From assembly GCF_024220175.1 (NCBI RefSeq), contig NZ_CP098502.1, positions 1,178,001 to 1,242,000 on the forward strand: DNA of 64,000 bases, in the 5' to 3' direction. The stretch comes from Paraconexibacter antarcticus. GTDB taxonomy: Bacteria; Actinomycetota; Thermoleophilia; Solirubrobacterales; Solirubrobacteraceae. Each line of letters starts with the position of its first letter. The stretch's first letter is position 1. Position numbers and translations under genes: made by a program. Positions 49,003 through 56,596 of the stretch are shown in pieces. The notes beneath the pieces were generated by a model. It made no database searches, was not told the origin of the DNA, and worked only from the letters and a program-made list of their open reading frames with translations.

Positions 49003-49887
49003 TCAGGCGGGGTCGGGACGCCCGACCGCCCCCGCCGCGCCGACCGGCCCGGGCGTCAGCGTCGCGGCGACGACGACGAGCGTGAACGCCGCGAGGCGCA
49101 GCGTCACGCCGCCCGCCCCAGACGGCAGCGGCTCGCCGAAGACGACGAGCCCCGACGCGATCGTGCAGAGGTTCGCCGCCGCGCTCGTGACCGCGATGAC
49201 GGGCACCGCGTCGCCGACCTGGAGCGAGCGCGCGCTCGTCACGAGCCCGACGAGCGAGAGCACGGTGATGACGATCACGAGCGGCGCGACGACGAGCGCG
49301 CCCGCGCCGAGATCCCCGGTCGCCGCCTTGATCGTGATGTCGCTTGCGCCCCACTGCAGCCCGGCCGCCGCCGCGAGCAGCGGACCGGCGAGGGACGGGC
49401 CCGTCCGGCCCGCGAGGACCATGAGCGGCACCGTCGTGAGCGTCAGCCCGCCGACGTAGAGGACGAGCGTCAGCGCCGTGTAGTCGCTGTGCTTGGAGTC
49501 GCCGGTGTCGCCGAGCGTGGCGGCGAGGATCGCGAGGCCGGCCGCGGTGAGCGCCACGCCGAACCACTCGCGGCGGGAGACCGAGAGCCCGAAGAGCCGG
49601 TCGGCGACGACGGTGAGCAGGACGAGCCCGCCGGCGATGATCGACTGCACGAGCGAGATCGGGGCGAGCGCGAGCGCGCCGACGTGGAGGAACCACGAGC
49701 TCGTCGCGACGATGATCCCGATCGTCCACCAGCGGTTCGAGAAGAGCGCCACGGTCGAGCGGACGGGGTGGCGCCACTCGACGGGCGGGGCCTCGGCGGC
49801 GCCGCGGTGCTTGAAGAGGAACCCGAGGATCGACACGAACGCCGTCGCGAGGGCGAGCAGGAGCCCGAGCTGGACCGAGAGCGGCAC
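49003..49887 (-). CDS. EamA/DMT-family transporter
   Basis: This 294-residue membrane protein has ten hydrophobic helices in two five-helix halves, as in the drug/metabolite transporter superfamily. Typical segments are ALALAPISLVQSIIAGGLVLL and ASGLVVFGEPLPSG. Polarity and substrate are unknown; the co-directional nucleoside-phosphorylase-like gene ends 3 nt before its GTG start, so purines or nucleosides are possible cargo. Confidence 0.8.
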   Translation of the reverse strand: MPLSVQLGLLLALATAFVSILGFLFKHRGAAEAPPVEWRHPVRSTVALFSNRWWTIGIIVATSSWFLHVGALALAPISLVQSIIAGGLVLLTVVADRLFGLSVSRREWFGVALTAAGLAILAATLGDTGDSKHSDYTALTLVLYVGGLTLTTVPLMVLAGRTGPSLAGPLLAAAAGLQWGASDITIKAATGDLGAGALVVAPLVIVITVLSLVGLVTSARSLQVGDAVPVIAVTSAAANLCTIASGLVVFGEPLPSGAGGVTLRLAAFTLVVVAATLTPGPVGAAGAVGRPDPA

Positions 49888-49890
49888 GGG

Positions 49891-50658
49891 TCAGGCCTGC
49901 CCGCCGGCGCCGACGGCCGCACCCGGGGACGGCGTCGCGCCGGGGGCGGGGAGGCCGAGCGCGTGCGCCGCGGCGTGGGCGGCCGCGGTCACCGCCTCGA
50001 GGTGGGCGTCGTCGTCGACGGCGGGCACCTCGTCGCCGACGGGACCCGTGACGACGAGGATCGCGGCGGCGGGCAGCCCGTGGTTCGCCGCGACCTGGAG
50101 GACGGCGGCGCTCTGCAGGTCGGTCGCGACCGCGCCGGCGGCGACCCAGGCCGCGATGTCGGCGGCCGGCGGGTGGGGGAGGTCGGCACTCGCGACGAGG
50201 CCGGCGGTGACCGGGACCCCGCCCGTATTCGCGCGCAGGCGCGCGAGGAGGGTGGGGTCGGGGAGGACCGCCGGGCCGGCGCCGAGCGTGCGGGAGGGGC
50301 CGTCGGCGGCGAGCGCGCCGGTGACGGCGATGGCGGTGCCCGCGGGCGCGGTCGTCCCGTCGGCGCCGGGCAGCGCACGGGCGGTCCCCACCCGGACGAA
50401 GGTCTCGAGGCCGAGCCGGGCGAGCTCGCCGGTGATGATCGCGGCGCTCGCCGCGCCGAGGCCGGTGGCCTGGATCGTCAGCGGCTCGCCGTCCGCGGCG
50501 GTGCCCGTGTAGCCCCACAGCCCGCGGGCGTGGTTGAACATGATCGGGCGCTCGGTGAGCGCCGTGGCCAGGACCAGGCACCGCGCCGGATCGCCGCAGA
50601 GGATGCCCCGCGGGGCGAGGCCCGTCGTCGGCCTGAGGTGATGCACTTGTGCCGACAC
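49891..50658 (-). CDS. Nucleoside-phosphorylase-like protein (PNP/UDP family)
   Basis: This 255-residue protein follows the hexameric nucleoside phosphorylase pattern: ILCGDPARC (phosphate loop), GLGAASAAIITGELARLG, RVGTARAL, DGPSRTLG, then GLVASADLPH. The position of the conserved ME in the ribose-binding DMExA motif reads DLQSAAV, so Met and the key Glu are replaced by Leu and Gln. Activity may be reduced or the substrate changed. GTG 50658. It is divergent from the Ala/Lys-rich gene. Confidence 0.7.
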   Translation of the reverse strand: MSAQVHHLRPTTGLAPRGILCGDPARCLVLATALTERPIMFNHARGLWGYTGTAADGEPLTIQATGLGAASAAIITGELARLGLETFVRVGTARALPGADGTTAPAGTAIAVTGALAADGPSRTLGAGPAVLPDPTLLARLRANTGGVPVTAGLVASADLPHPPAADIAAWVAAGAVATDLQSAAVLQVAANHGLPAAAILVVTGPVGDEVPAVDDDAHLEAVTAAAHAAAHALGLPAPGATPSPGAAVGAGGQA

Positions 50659-50671
50659 CGGCGACTAAGGA

Positions 50672-50677
50672 TAGAGT
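50672..50677 (+). promoter_or_regulatory. -10 box of leaderless promoter
   Basis: TAGAGT, 6 nt before GTG 50684. Confidence 0.5.
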
Positions 50678-50683
50678 CGCGCC

Positions 50684-51226
50684 GTGGCCAAGCGAGATGA
50701 CAAGAAGAAGAGCGCGAAGCAGTCGCGCGCCGAGGCCGTCCGTGCGGCGGTCGATCAGGCGTTCCAGGCGACTGCCGACCAGGCCGAGGGCACGCAGAAG
50801 CGCGTCCAGGAGCTGGCCGACGAGCTGTCCTCGGTCGCCGGCCGGCTGCGCGACACCCTCGAGGGCGCCCGCCCGGCGCAGGCGACGGACATCGACGCCC
50901 TGCGCGCCGACCTCGCCGCGCTGACCGCGCGCGTCTCGGCCCTCGAGTCCAAGCCCGCCGCGCCGGCCCGCCGGGCCCCGGCGGCCCGCAAGCCCGCCGC
51001 GCGCAAGCCCGCCCCCGCCGCTGCGCCCCGGCCCGCGGCCGCCGCGAAGCCCGCCGCCGCCGTCGCCAGGCCCGCGGCGACGCCGGCGAAGCCCGCCGCC
51101 GCCAAGCCCGCCGCCGCGAAGCCGGCCGCGCGCAAGCCGGCCGCCGCCCGTGGCACCGCCGCGAGCAAGGTCCCGGCCGCCCGTGCCGCCGCCCGTCGCT
51201 CTGCGGCCTCCAAGCGCCCGTCCTAG
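50684..51226 (+). CDS. Coiled-coil protein with histone-H1-like Ala/Lys/Pro tail
   Basis: This 180-residue protein has a basic start (MAKRDDKKKSAKQSR), a coiled-coil central part (about 20-90, DQAFQATADQAEGTQKRVQ), and a C-terminal tail of repeated AAKPAA, ARKPAA and APAAR-like units. The tail resembles the DNA-binding tails of histone-H1-like or HupB proteins, or granule-binding proteins. DNA or polyphosphate binding is plausible but not shown. GTG start with a leaderless -10 box. Similar N-domain style to the coiled-coil gene at 48502. Confidence 0.65.
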   Translation: MAKRDDKKKSAKQSRAEAVRAAVDQAFQATADQAEGTQKRVQELADELSSVAGRLRDTLEGARPAQATDIDALRADLAALTARVSALESKPAAPARRAPAARKPAARKPAPAAAPRPAAAAKPAAAVARPAATPAKPAAAKPAAAKPAARKPAAARGTAASKVPAARAAARRSAASKRPS

Positions 51227-51267
51227 CCGGCGGGCGCACTGCCCGTCCCGCGAGGAGCCGTAACGCC

Positions 51268-51696
51268 GTGGCCGCGCCCGCCTTCCACTCCTCCGACGAG
51301 TTCCGCGCGGTCATGGACCGCATCTTCACGATGCTCAGCGAGCACCCGGCCATGGGTCCCCGCCTGCGCGCGGCCGACGTCCCGCAGCGCTTCGCCTTCT
51401 CCGACGTCGGCCTCGTCGTGAACGTCCGCGCCACGCGCGAGGGCGAGGACGGGAACCTCGTCTGGGTCTGGTCGGACGACATCGACTGGGAGCCCGCCGT
51501 CCGCATGGAGATGTCGTCGGAGACCGCCAACCGCTACTTCCAGGGCAAGGAGTCGATCGCGCTCGCGGTCGCACGCCGACGGATCAAGACGACGGGTGAC
51601 CTGCGCGCCGCGCTGTCGCTCATCCCGATCACCAAGCCGGTCTACTCGGCGTTCACGGAGGTCGTGGACGCCGAGTACCCGCACCTGCGCGTGTGA
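51268..51696 (+). CDS. SCP2-like sterol/lipid-binding domain protein
   Basis: This 142-residue protein has the SCP2-fold progression: helix (SDEFRAVMDRIFTMLSEHP), strands (FSDVGLVVNVRATREG, NLVWVWSDD), then the helix-strand unit (VRMEMSSETANRYFQGKESI) that lines the lipid pocket. It overlaps the following MerR-cyclase by GTGA, so the two are co-translated and probably functionally linked. Confidence 0.75.
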   Translation: MAAPAFHSSDEFRAVMDRIFTMLSEHPAMGPRLRAADVPQRFAFSDVGLVVNVRATREGEDGNLVWVWSDDIDWEPAVRMEMSSETANRYFQGKESIALAVARRRIKTTGDLRAALSLIPITKPVYSAFTEVVDAEYPHLRV

Positions 51697-52877
51697 CGGG
51701 GACGACACCCAGCACCGCCGATGTCGCCCGGCGCGTCGGGGTCACGCCCGCGACCCTGAAGCGCTGGGTCAGCGGCGGCGTGGTCCCCCTCGGCGACGCG
51801 GGCTGGACGCAGGGCATGATCGCCCACGCCCGGATCGTGGCGCGCCTGCGCGAGCGCGGCCACCCGCTCGCCGAGATCAGGCAGGCGACCGACGACGGCC
51901 GCCTCGCCTTCGGGTACGCCGAGGACCTCCTGCGCGTCGACGAGCCCGACTACACGCTCGCGGAGGCGGCGAAGGAGACGGGGCTCGAGCCCGCGCTCAT
52001 CGAGCGGATCGGGTCGTCGCTCGGCTTCAGCGTGAGCTGGACCGCGCAGATCACCGAGGACGACGTGCAGATGCTGCGCTACAGCGCCGCCGCGCTCGCC
52101 GCCGGCCTGCCGCTCGTCGCGTTCCTGCAGATGTGCCGCGTCTACGGGCAGGCGCTCGCCCAGGTCGCCGACGCGGAGGTCCGCCTCTTCCACCTGTACG
52201 TCCACGAGCCGCTCATGCGCGAGGGCATACCCGGCCTGCAGATGGCCGAGGAGATGGAGGGGCTGACGCGCCAGCTGCTGCCGCTCGCCAGCCCGCTGAT
52301 GGACCACCTGCACCAGCGCTTCCTGCACCACTTCGTCGAGCAGGACGTCATCGGGCACATGGAGTCCGACCTCTCCGAGACGCAGCTCGACCTCGGGCGC
52401 CTGCGCGTCGCGATCGCCTTCGCCGACCTCGCGGGCTACACGCGCCTCACCGAGGAGCAGGGTGAGGAGGAGGCGGTCGGCGCCGTCGAGCGGTTCGTCG
52501 AGGCGGTCGAGCACACGCTGCCCGAGGACGCGCGCGTCATCAAGACGATCGGCGACGAGGTCATGGTCGTCGGCTCGGACCCCGCGGCGCTCGTCGACTG
52601 GGCAGTCGGCTTCCAGTCGCTCATGACCGAGCGGCCGCTGCCGCGCATCGGCGTCCACTACGGCGAGACGCTCTACCGCGACGGTGACTACTACGGGCGC
52701 GAGGTGAACCTCGCCGCCCGCGTCGCCGCCCGCTCGGCCGGCGGCGAGGTCATCGTCACGCGGCCGCTCGTCGACGCCGCCGGCCCGCACCTCGAGTTCG
52801 AGCGGATCGGCGAGGTGCGCCTGAAGGGCTTCACCGACCCGACCGAGCTCTTCCTCGCGTCGCTCATCGACGAGTAG
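51693..52877 (+). CDS. MerR-like HTH fused to class III adenylate/guanylate cyclase
   Basis: This 394-residue protein has an N-terminal MerR-like winged helix (about 5-65; VARRVGVTPATLKRWVSGGV), a helical linker (about 80-230) and a C-terminal class III cyclase domain (about 240-390). Metal ligands Asp245 (FADLAGYT) and Asp288 (TIGDEVM) are present, as is the purine-specifying region around Lys284 and the transition-state Asn/Arg in REVNLAARVAA. The enzyme is likely active. A DNA-binding domain on a cyclase suggests that second-messenger synthesis responds to, or acts at, DNA. GTG 51693 lies in an overlap with the SCP2-like gene. Confidence 0.8.
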   Translation: MTGTTPSTADVARRVGVTPATLKRWVSGGVVPLGDAGWTQGMIAHARIVARLRERGHPLAEIRQATDDGRLAFGYAEDLLRVDEPDYTLAEAAKETGLEPALIERIGSSLGFSVSWTAQITEDDVQMLRYSAAALAAGLPLVAFLQMCRVYGQALAQVADAEVRLFHLYVHEPLMREGIPGLQMAEEMEGLTRQLLPLASPLMDHLHQRFLHHFVEQDVIGHMESDLSETQLDLGRLRVAIAFADLAGYTRLTEEQGEEEAVGAVERFVEAVEHTLPEDARVIKTIGDEVMVVGSDPAALVDWAVGFQSLMTERPLPRIGVHYGETLYRDGDYYGREVNLAARVAARSAGGEVIVTRPLVDAAGPHLEFERIGEVRLKGFTDPTELFLASLIDE

Positions 52878-52894
52878 CGGCCGCCGGGGCCGCC

Positions 52895-52900
52895 TACACT
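52895..52900 (+). promoter_or_regulatory. -10 box of leaderless promoter for tilS
   Basis: TACACT, 7 nt before ATG 52908, without a ribosome site. Confidence 0.5.
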
Positions 52901-52907
52901 CGGGCCG

Positions 52908-53876
52908 ATGACGGCGGCCGTCACCGACGCGGTGCTCGCGCGGGTGCGCGCCACCGGCCTGCTCCCGGACGGCGGCGCGGTCATCGTCCTGCTCAGCGGG
53001 GGCCAGGACTCCGTCTGCCTGCTCGACGTCGCGGTGGCGCTCGCCGGGCGCGACGCGGTGCGCGCGCTGCACGTCGAGTACGGGCTGCGCGACGAGGCGG
53101 CCGGCGACGCCGACCACTGCGCGGCGCTCTGCCGCCGCCTCGAGGTGCCGCTCGACGTCGAGCACGCGCGCCGGCCGCCGGAGAGCGGCAACCTCCAGGC
53201 CTGGGCCCGGGACGCGCGCTACGCGGCCGGGGCGCTCGCCGCCGCGGCATCGGGCGCCCGGCTGGCGGCCGGCCACACCGCGACCGACCAGGTCGAGACG
53301 ATCCTCTACCGCCTGGCGACCTCGCCGGGCCGGCGGGCGCTGCTCGGGATGCCGGTGCGGTCCGGACGGCTCGTGCGGCCGCTGCTCGGGGTGACGCGCG
53401 AGGAGACCGCGGCGTACTGCGCGGCCCGCGGTCTCGGCTGGCGGACGGACGCCACGAACGAGACCGACCGCTACGCGCGGGGACGCATCCGGCACGGCCT
53501 CGTCCCCGCGCTGGAGGCGGTGGACGGGCGGGCGGCCGCGAACGTCCTGAACACCGCCGCGCTGCTCCGCGACGAGGCCGAGGTGCTCGGCACCGTCGTG
53601 GAGACCGCGCTGGCCGGGCGGGACCACATCGCGGTCGACCAGCTCGCGCGGCTGCCGGTCGCGCTCGCCCGGCTCGTCGTCCGGGAGCTCGCCGAGCGGG
53701 CGATCGGCGGGCGACCGTGCCCGCGGGCGGCGGCCCGGCTGCCGGAGCTGCTCGAGCTCGGCGACGGGGCGCTCGACGTGGGGGACGGGGCGCGCGCGCT
53801 CGTCGCCGGCGGGGTGCTGCGCTTCGGGCGGACACCGCCCCGGCCCGCGCGCGGGGATACGGTGGACGCCGCATGA
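52908..53876 (+). CDS. tilS: tRNA(Ile)-lysidine synthetase
   Basis: This 322-residue N-type ATP pyrophosphatase has the PP-loop SGGQDS (residues 30-35), GHTATDQVETILYRL, RPLL and the NETDRYARGRIRH region used for tRNA recognition. It converts C34 of tRNA-Ile2 to lysidine so that AUA is read as isoleucine. It is shorter than E. coli TilS, lacking much of the C-terminal domain, as in some actinobacteria. Leaderless ATG. It overlaps the next gene by ATGA. The usual downstream hpt and ftsH genes are absent. Confidence 0.85.
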   Translation: MTAAVTDAVLARVRATGLLPDGGAVIVLLSGGQDSVCLLDVAVALAGRDAVRALHVEYGLRDEAAGDADHCAALCRRLEVPLDVEHARRPPESGNLQAWARDARYAAGALAAAASGARLAAGHTATDQVETILYRLATSPGRRALLGMPVRSGRLVRPLLGVTREETAAYCAARGLGWRTDATNETDRYARGRIRHGLVPALEAVDGRAAANVLNTAALLRDEAEVLGTVVETALAGRDHIAVDQLARLPVALARLVVRELAERAIGGRPCPRAAARLPELLELGDGALDVGDGARALVAGGVLRFGRTPPRPARGDTVDAA

Positions 53877-54280
53877 CCGCCGCCGACGACATCGACCCCG
53901 CCGAGGCCCAGCGCCGCGCCGAGGCCGCCATCCGCAGCGCGGCCGCGACGGCCCTCGGCGTCCCGCTCGAGCCCCGCACGATGGCGCTCCCCGGCGGCGC
54001 CACCGCGGACGTCGACGGCGTCGACGCCGCCCAGACCGTCTTCGCCGAGCTCTTCGCCCGCCGCGGGCGCCTGAAGGGGCCGCAGCTCGACAAGGTCGCC
54101 CGCGACGCGCTGAAGCTCACGACGCTCGCGCGCGCCTACGCCCACCCCGCGCCGCCGCGTCTCGTCATCGCCTTCGCGGACGAGGCCGCCGCCGCGTCGG
54201 TCACCGGCGGCAGCTGGCTCGCCGAGGCGCTCCGGACGTGGGGCATCGAGGTGCTGGTGGTGGACGCCGGCCCCGCCTGA
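53873..54280 (+). CDS. Hypothetical protein coupled to tilS
   Basis: This 135-residue protein overlaps tilS by four bases. It is Ala-rich with an alpha/beta pattern: helix (AEAQRRAEAAIRSAAATALG), a middle segment, and a strand-helix pair around PRLVIAFADEAAAASV and WGIEVLVVDAG, which suggests a small Rossmann-like or nuclease-like fold. No family recognised. Four tandem heptamers follow its stop. Confidence 0.6.
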   Translation: MTAADDIDPAEAQRRAEAAIRSAAATALGVPLEPRTMALPGGATADVDGVDAAQTVFAELFARRGRLKGPQLDKVARDALKLTTLARAYAHPAPPRLVIAFADEAAAASVTGGSWLAEALRTWGIEVLVVDAGPA

Positions 54281-54300
54281 CCGCCCGCGGCCGCGGCGAG

Positions 54301-54328
54301 GACGGCGGACGGCGGACGGCGGACGGCG
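54301..54328. repeat. Four tandem GACGGCG heptamers
   Basis: GACGGCG is repeated exactly four times. A diverged echo (GACGGCAGACGGCAGGTCC) occurs at 54355-54373, inside the 3' end of the HAD gene, so the array looks like a local duplication of that end. Confidence 0.7.
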
Positions 54329-54339
54329 GGTCCGCCGGC

Positions 54340-55005
54340 TCAGAGGAGGGCGAGGACGGCAGACGGCAGGTCCGCCGGCGCGCGGCACAGCGAGACGGCG
54401 CCCGCCGCGACGAGCTCGGCCTCGTCGCCCGCGCCCCACAGGACGCCGACGCACGGCAGCCCGTGGGCCCGGGCGCCCTCGACGTCGTGCGAGCGGTCGC
54501 CGACCATGACGGCGCGGGACGGGCCGCCGAGGGCCGCGAGGGCGTGGCCGACCGTCGTCGCCTTGTCGTCGCGGGCCGGCGGGACGGGGCCGCACACCGC
54601 GCTCAGGCGTCCCGCGAGCCCGAGCCCCTCGACGAGCGCGACCGCGAGGTGCTGCGCCTTCGACGTCGCGACCGCGAGGGTGCAGCCCGCGGCCACGAGC
54701 ACGTCGAGGGCCTCCGGGATGCCGGCGTACACCGGCGTGAGACCGAACATGAGCTCGGCGTACCGCGCGCGGTAGCCGGCGATGACCTCGTCGAGCCCGG
54801 GGTCGTCGGCCGGCCGGTCGAGCAGCGTGCCGAAGGTGTGGTGCAGCGGCGGCCCGATGAACGGCCGCAGCTCGGCGGCCGTCCGCTCGCGCTCCCCGTT
54901 GGCGACGAGCGTCGCGTTCATCGCGGCGGCGATCCCGGCCGGGGAGTCGGCGAGCGTCCCGTCGAGGTCGAGGAGGACGGCGGGGGCGGGCGTATCCGGT
55001 GTCAT
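54340..55005 (-). CDS. HAD-family hydrolase (phosphoglycolate-phosphatase-like)
   Basis: This 221-residue HAD phosphatase has motif I LLDLDGTLADS (nucleophile Asp), motif II VATSKAQ (Thr/Ser and Lys region), motif III near DDKATTV and motif IV VMVGDRSHDVEGARAH. A helical C1 cap lies between motifs I and II. It overlaps upp by four bases on the minus strand, so the pair is an operon; a nucleotide or sugar-phosphate substrate would suit the salvage cluster. Confidence 0.85.
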   Translation of the reverse strand: MTPDTPAPAVLLDLDGTLADSPAGIAAAMNATLVANGERERTAAELRPFIGPPLHHTFGTLLDRPADDPGLDEVIAGYRARYAELMFGLTPVYAGIPEALDVLVAAGCTLAVATSKAQHLAVALVEGLGLAGRLSAVCGPVPPARDDKATTVGHALAALGGPSRAVMVGDRSHDVEGARAHGLPCVGVLWGAGDEAELVAAGAVSLCRAPADLPSAVLALL

Positions 55006-55634
55006 TCGGTGCCGAAGATGCGGTCGCCCGCGTCGCCGAGGCCCGGGCGGATGAAGCCGCGGGCGTCGAGGCCGCGGTCGAGCGCCCCGGCGGTGATCGG
55101 GACGTCCGGGAACGCCGCGTGAACCGCCGCGACGCCCTCCGGGGCGGCGACGAGGCAGACGAGGCGCAGGTCCCGGGCACCGGCGCGGCGCATCCGGGTC
55201 AGGGCGGCGACGGCGCTGCCGCCGGTCGCGAGCATCGGGTCGACGACGAAGACCGTCGACGCCTCGACCCCGGCCGGGAGCGACTCGTAGTAGTCCTCCG
55301 GCTGGAGCGTCTCCTCGTTGCGGCGCATCCCGAGATGGCCGACGGCGGCGTCGGGCACGAGGCGGAGGAAGCCGTCGACCATGCCGAGGCCGGCCCGCAG
55401 CACGGCGACGACCATGACGGGGTGGGCGAGCGCGGCGCCGGTCGTCTCCTCGAGCGGGGTGCGCACGGTGACCTCGGCGACCGGCACGTCGCGCAGCGCC
55501 TCGTACGCCAGCGCGCCCGCGGCCTCGGCCAGGGCGGCGCGGAACTGCTCACGGCCGGTGGCGACGGAGCGCAGCACCGCGATCTGCCGCGCGAGCAGGG
55601 GGTGGTCGACGACATGGAGCGGACGCAAGACCAT
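55002..55634 (-). CDS. upp: Uracil phosphoribosyltransferase
   Basis: This 210-residue enzyme shows the UPRTase pattern VLRPLHVVDHPLLARQ at the start, VLRAGLGMVDGFL in the middle, the PRPP-binding VDPMLATGGS, and the C-terminal uracil-binding region (GALDRGLDARGFIRPGLGDA). It makes UMP from uracil and PRPP. ATG 55634 gives the usual length (E. coli: 208). It is divergent from the CYTH-deaminase gene, 44 nt away. Confidence 0.95.
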   Translation of the reverse strand: MVLRPLHVVDHPLLARQIAVLRSVATGREQFRAALAEAAGALAYEALRDVPVAEVTVRTPLEETTGAALAHPVMVVAVLRAGLGMVDGFLRLVPDAAVGHLGMRRNEETLQPEDYYESLPAGVEASTVFVVDPMLATGGSAVAALTRMRRAGARDLRLVCLVAAPEGVAAVHAAFPDVPITAGALDRGLDARGFIRPGLGDAGDRIFGTE

Positions 55635-55665
55635 CAGGGTGACAAACGGCGCGGAGGCCACGCGC

Positions 55666-55671
55666 TACGGT
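55666..55671 (+). promoter_or_regulatory. -10 box of leaderless promoter for the salvage operon
   Basis: TACGGT, 7 nt before ATG 55679. No other promoter-like site is evident before bmp, so it probably drives the five overlapping or closely spaced genes to add. Confidence 0.5.
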
Positions 55672-55678
55672 GCGACCG

Positions 55679-56596
55679 ATGCAGCCGGACCGCAACGTCG
55701 AGCTGAAGGCCCGCGACCCGGACCCGGCCGCCACCCTCGCCACCGCGCTCGCCTTCGGGGCCCGCGAGGTGGGGACGCTGCGGCAGCGCGACACGTACTT
55801 CCCCGTGCCGTCCGGGCGGCTGAAGCTCCGCGAGGAGGACGGCGCCGGCGCGCAGCTGATCGCCTACCAGCGCGAGGACGCCGCGACCGCCCGCACGAGC
55901 GCCTACCGCCGCGTCGACGTGCCCGACGCCGCCGCGCTCATCGCCGCCCTCGAGGACGTCCACGGCCGCGGTCCCGTCGTCGCGAAGACTCGTCGCCTCC
56001 TGCAGTGGGAGAACGTCCGCATCCACCTCGACGACGTGGAGCGGCTCGGCCACTGGCTCGAGCTCGAGGCCGTCGCCGACCGCGACGCCGAGGACCTGGC
56101 CGCCGATCACGGCCGCGTCGCCGCGCTCCGCACCGCCCTCGGCATCACCGACGAGCGGGTCGTCGCCGAGGGGTACGCCCAGCTCCTCACGCGCGCCGAC
56201 GCCCCCGCCGACCTCGTCGAAGGCGCCCGCGTCGCGATGGGACGCGCGCACGCGCCCTACTCGCACTTCCGCGTCGGCGCCGCCCTGCGCGCCGGGGGCG
56301 ACGCCGCCGGCGTCCACCTCGGCGCGAACGTCGAGAACGCCGCCTACCCGCAGTCCCAGTGCGCGGAGGCGAGCGCGATCGGCGCCCTCGTCGCCGCCGG
56401 CCACACGCGCATCGTGGAGGTCGCCGTCATGGCCGACACGCCGCTCGTCACGCCGTGCGGCGGCTGCCGCCAGCGCCTCTCCGAGCTCGCCGGCCCGGAC
56501 ACGCCGGTGCACCTCTGCGGCCCCGAGGGCGCCCGCCGCACCGTCACCCTCGGCAGCCTCCTCCCGCTGGCCTTCGACGAGCAGGCGCTCGCATGA
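55679..56596 (+). CDS. CYTH-domain/cytidine deaminase fusion
   Basis: This 305-residue protein joins two enzymes. Residues 1-165 are a CYTH-type triphosphate tunnel domain: NVELKAR (a variant of ExExK, first Glu replaced by Asn), RQRDTYF, RLKLREED, and the paired basic and acidic strands KTRRLL and HWLELEAV. Residues about 175-305 are a homotetrameric-type cytidine deaminase with zinc cysteines Cys228 in CAE (catalytic Glu230), Cys260 and Cys263 in PCGGC. A bare CYTH upstream of Cdd as one chain is unusual. The ATG at 55679 has a leaderless -10. ATGA overlap with pnp. Confidence 0.8.
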   Translation: MQPDRNVELKARDPDPAATLATALAFGAREVGTLRQRDTYFPVPSGRLKLREEDGAGAQLIAYQREDAATARTSAYRRVDVPDAAALIAALEDVHGRGPVVAKTRRLLQWENVRIHLDDVERLGHWLELEAVADRDAEDLAADHGRVAALRTALGITDERVVAEGYAQLLTRADAPADLVEGARVAMGRAHAPYSHFRVGAALRAGGDAAGVHLGANVENAAYPQSQCAEASAIGALVAAGHTRIVEVAVMADTPLVTPCGGCRQRLSELAGPDTPVHLCGPEGARRTVTLGSLLPLAFDEQALA

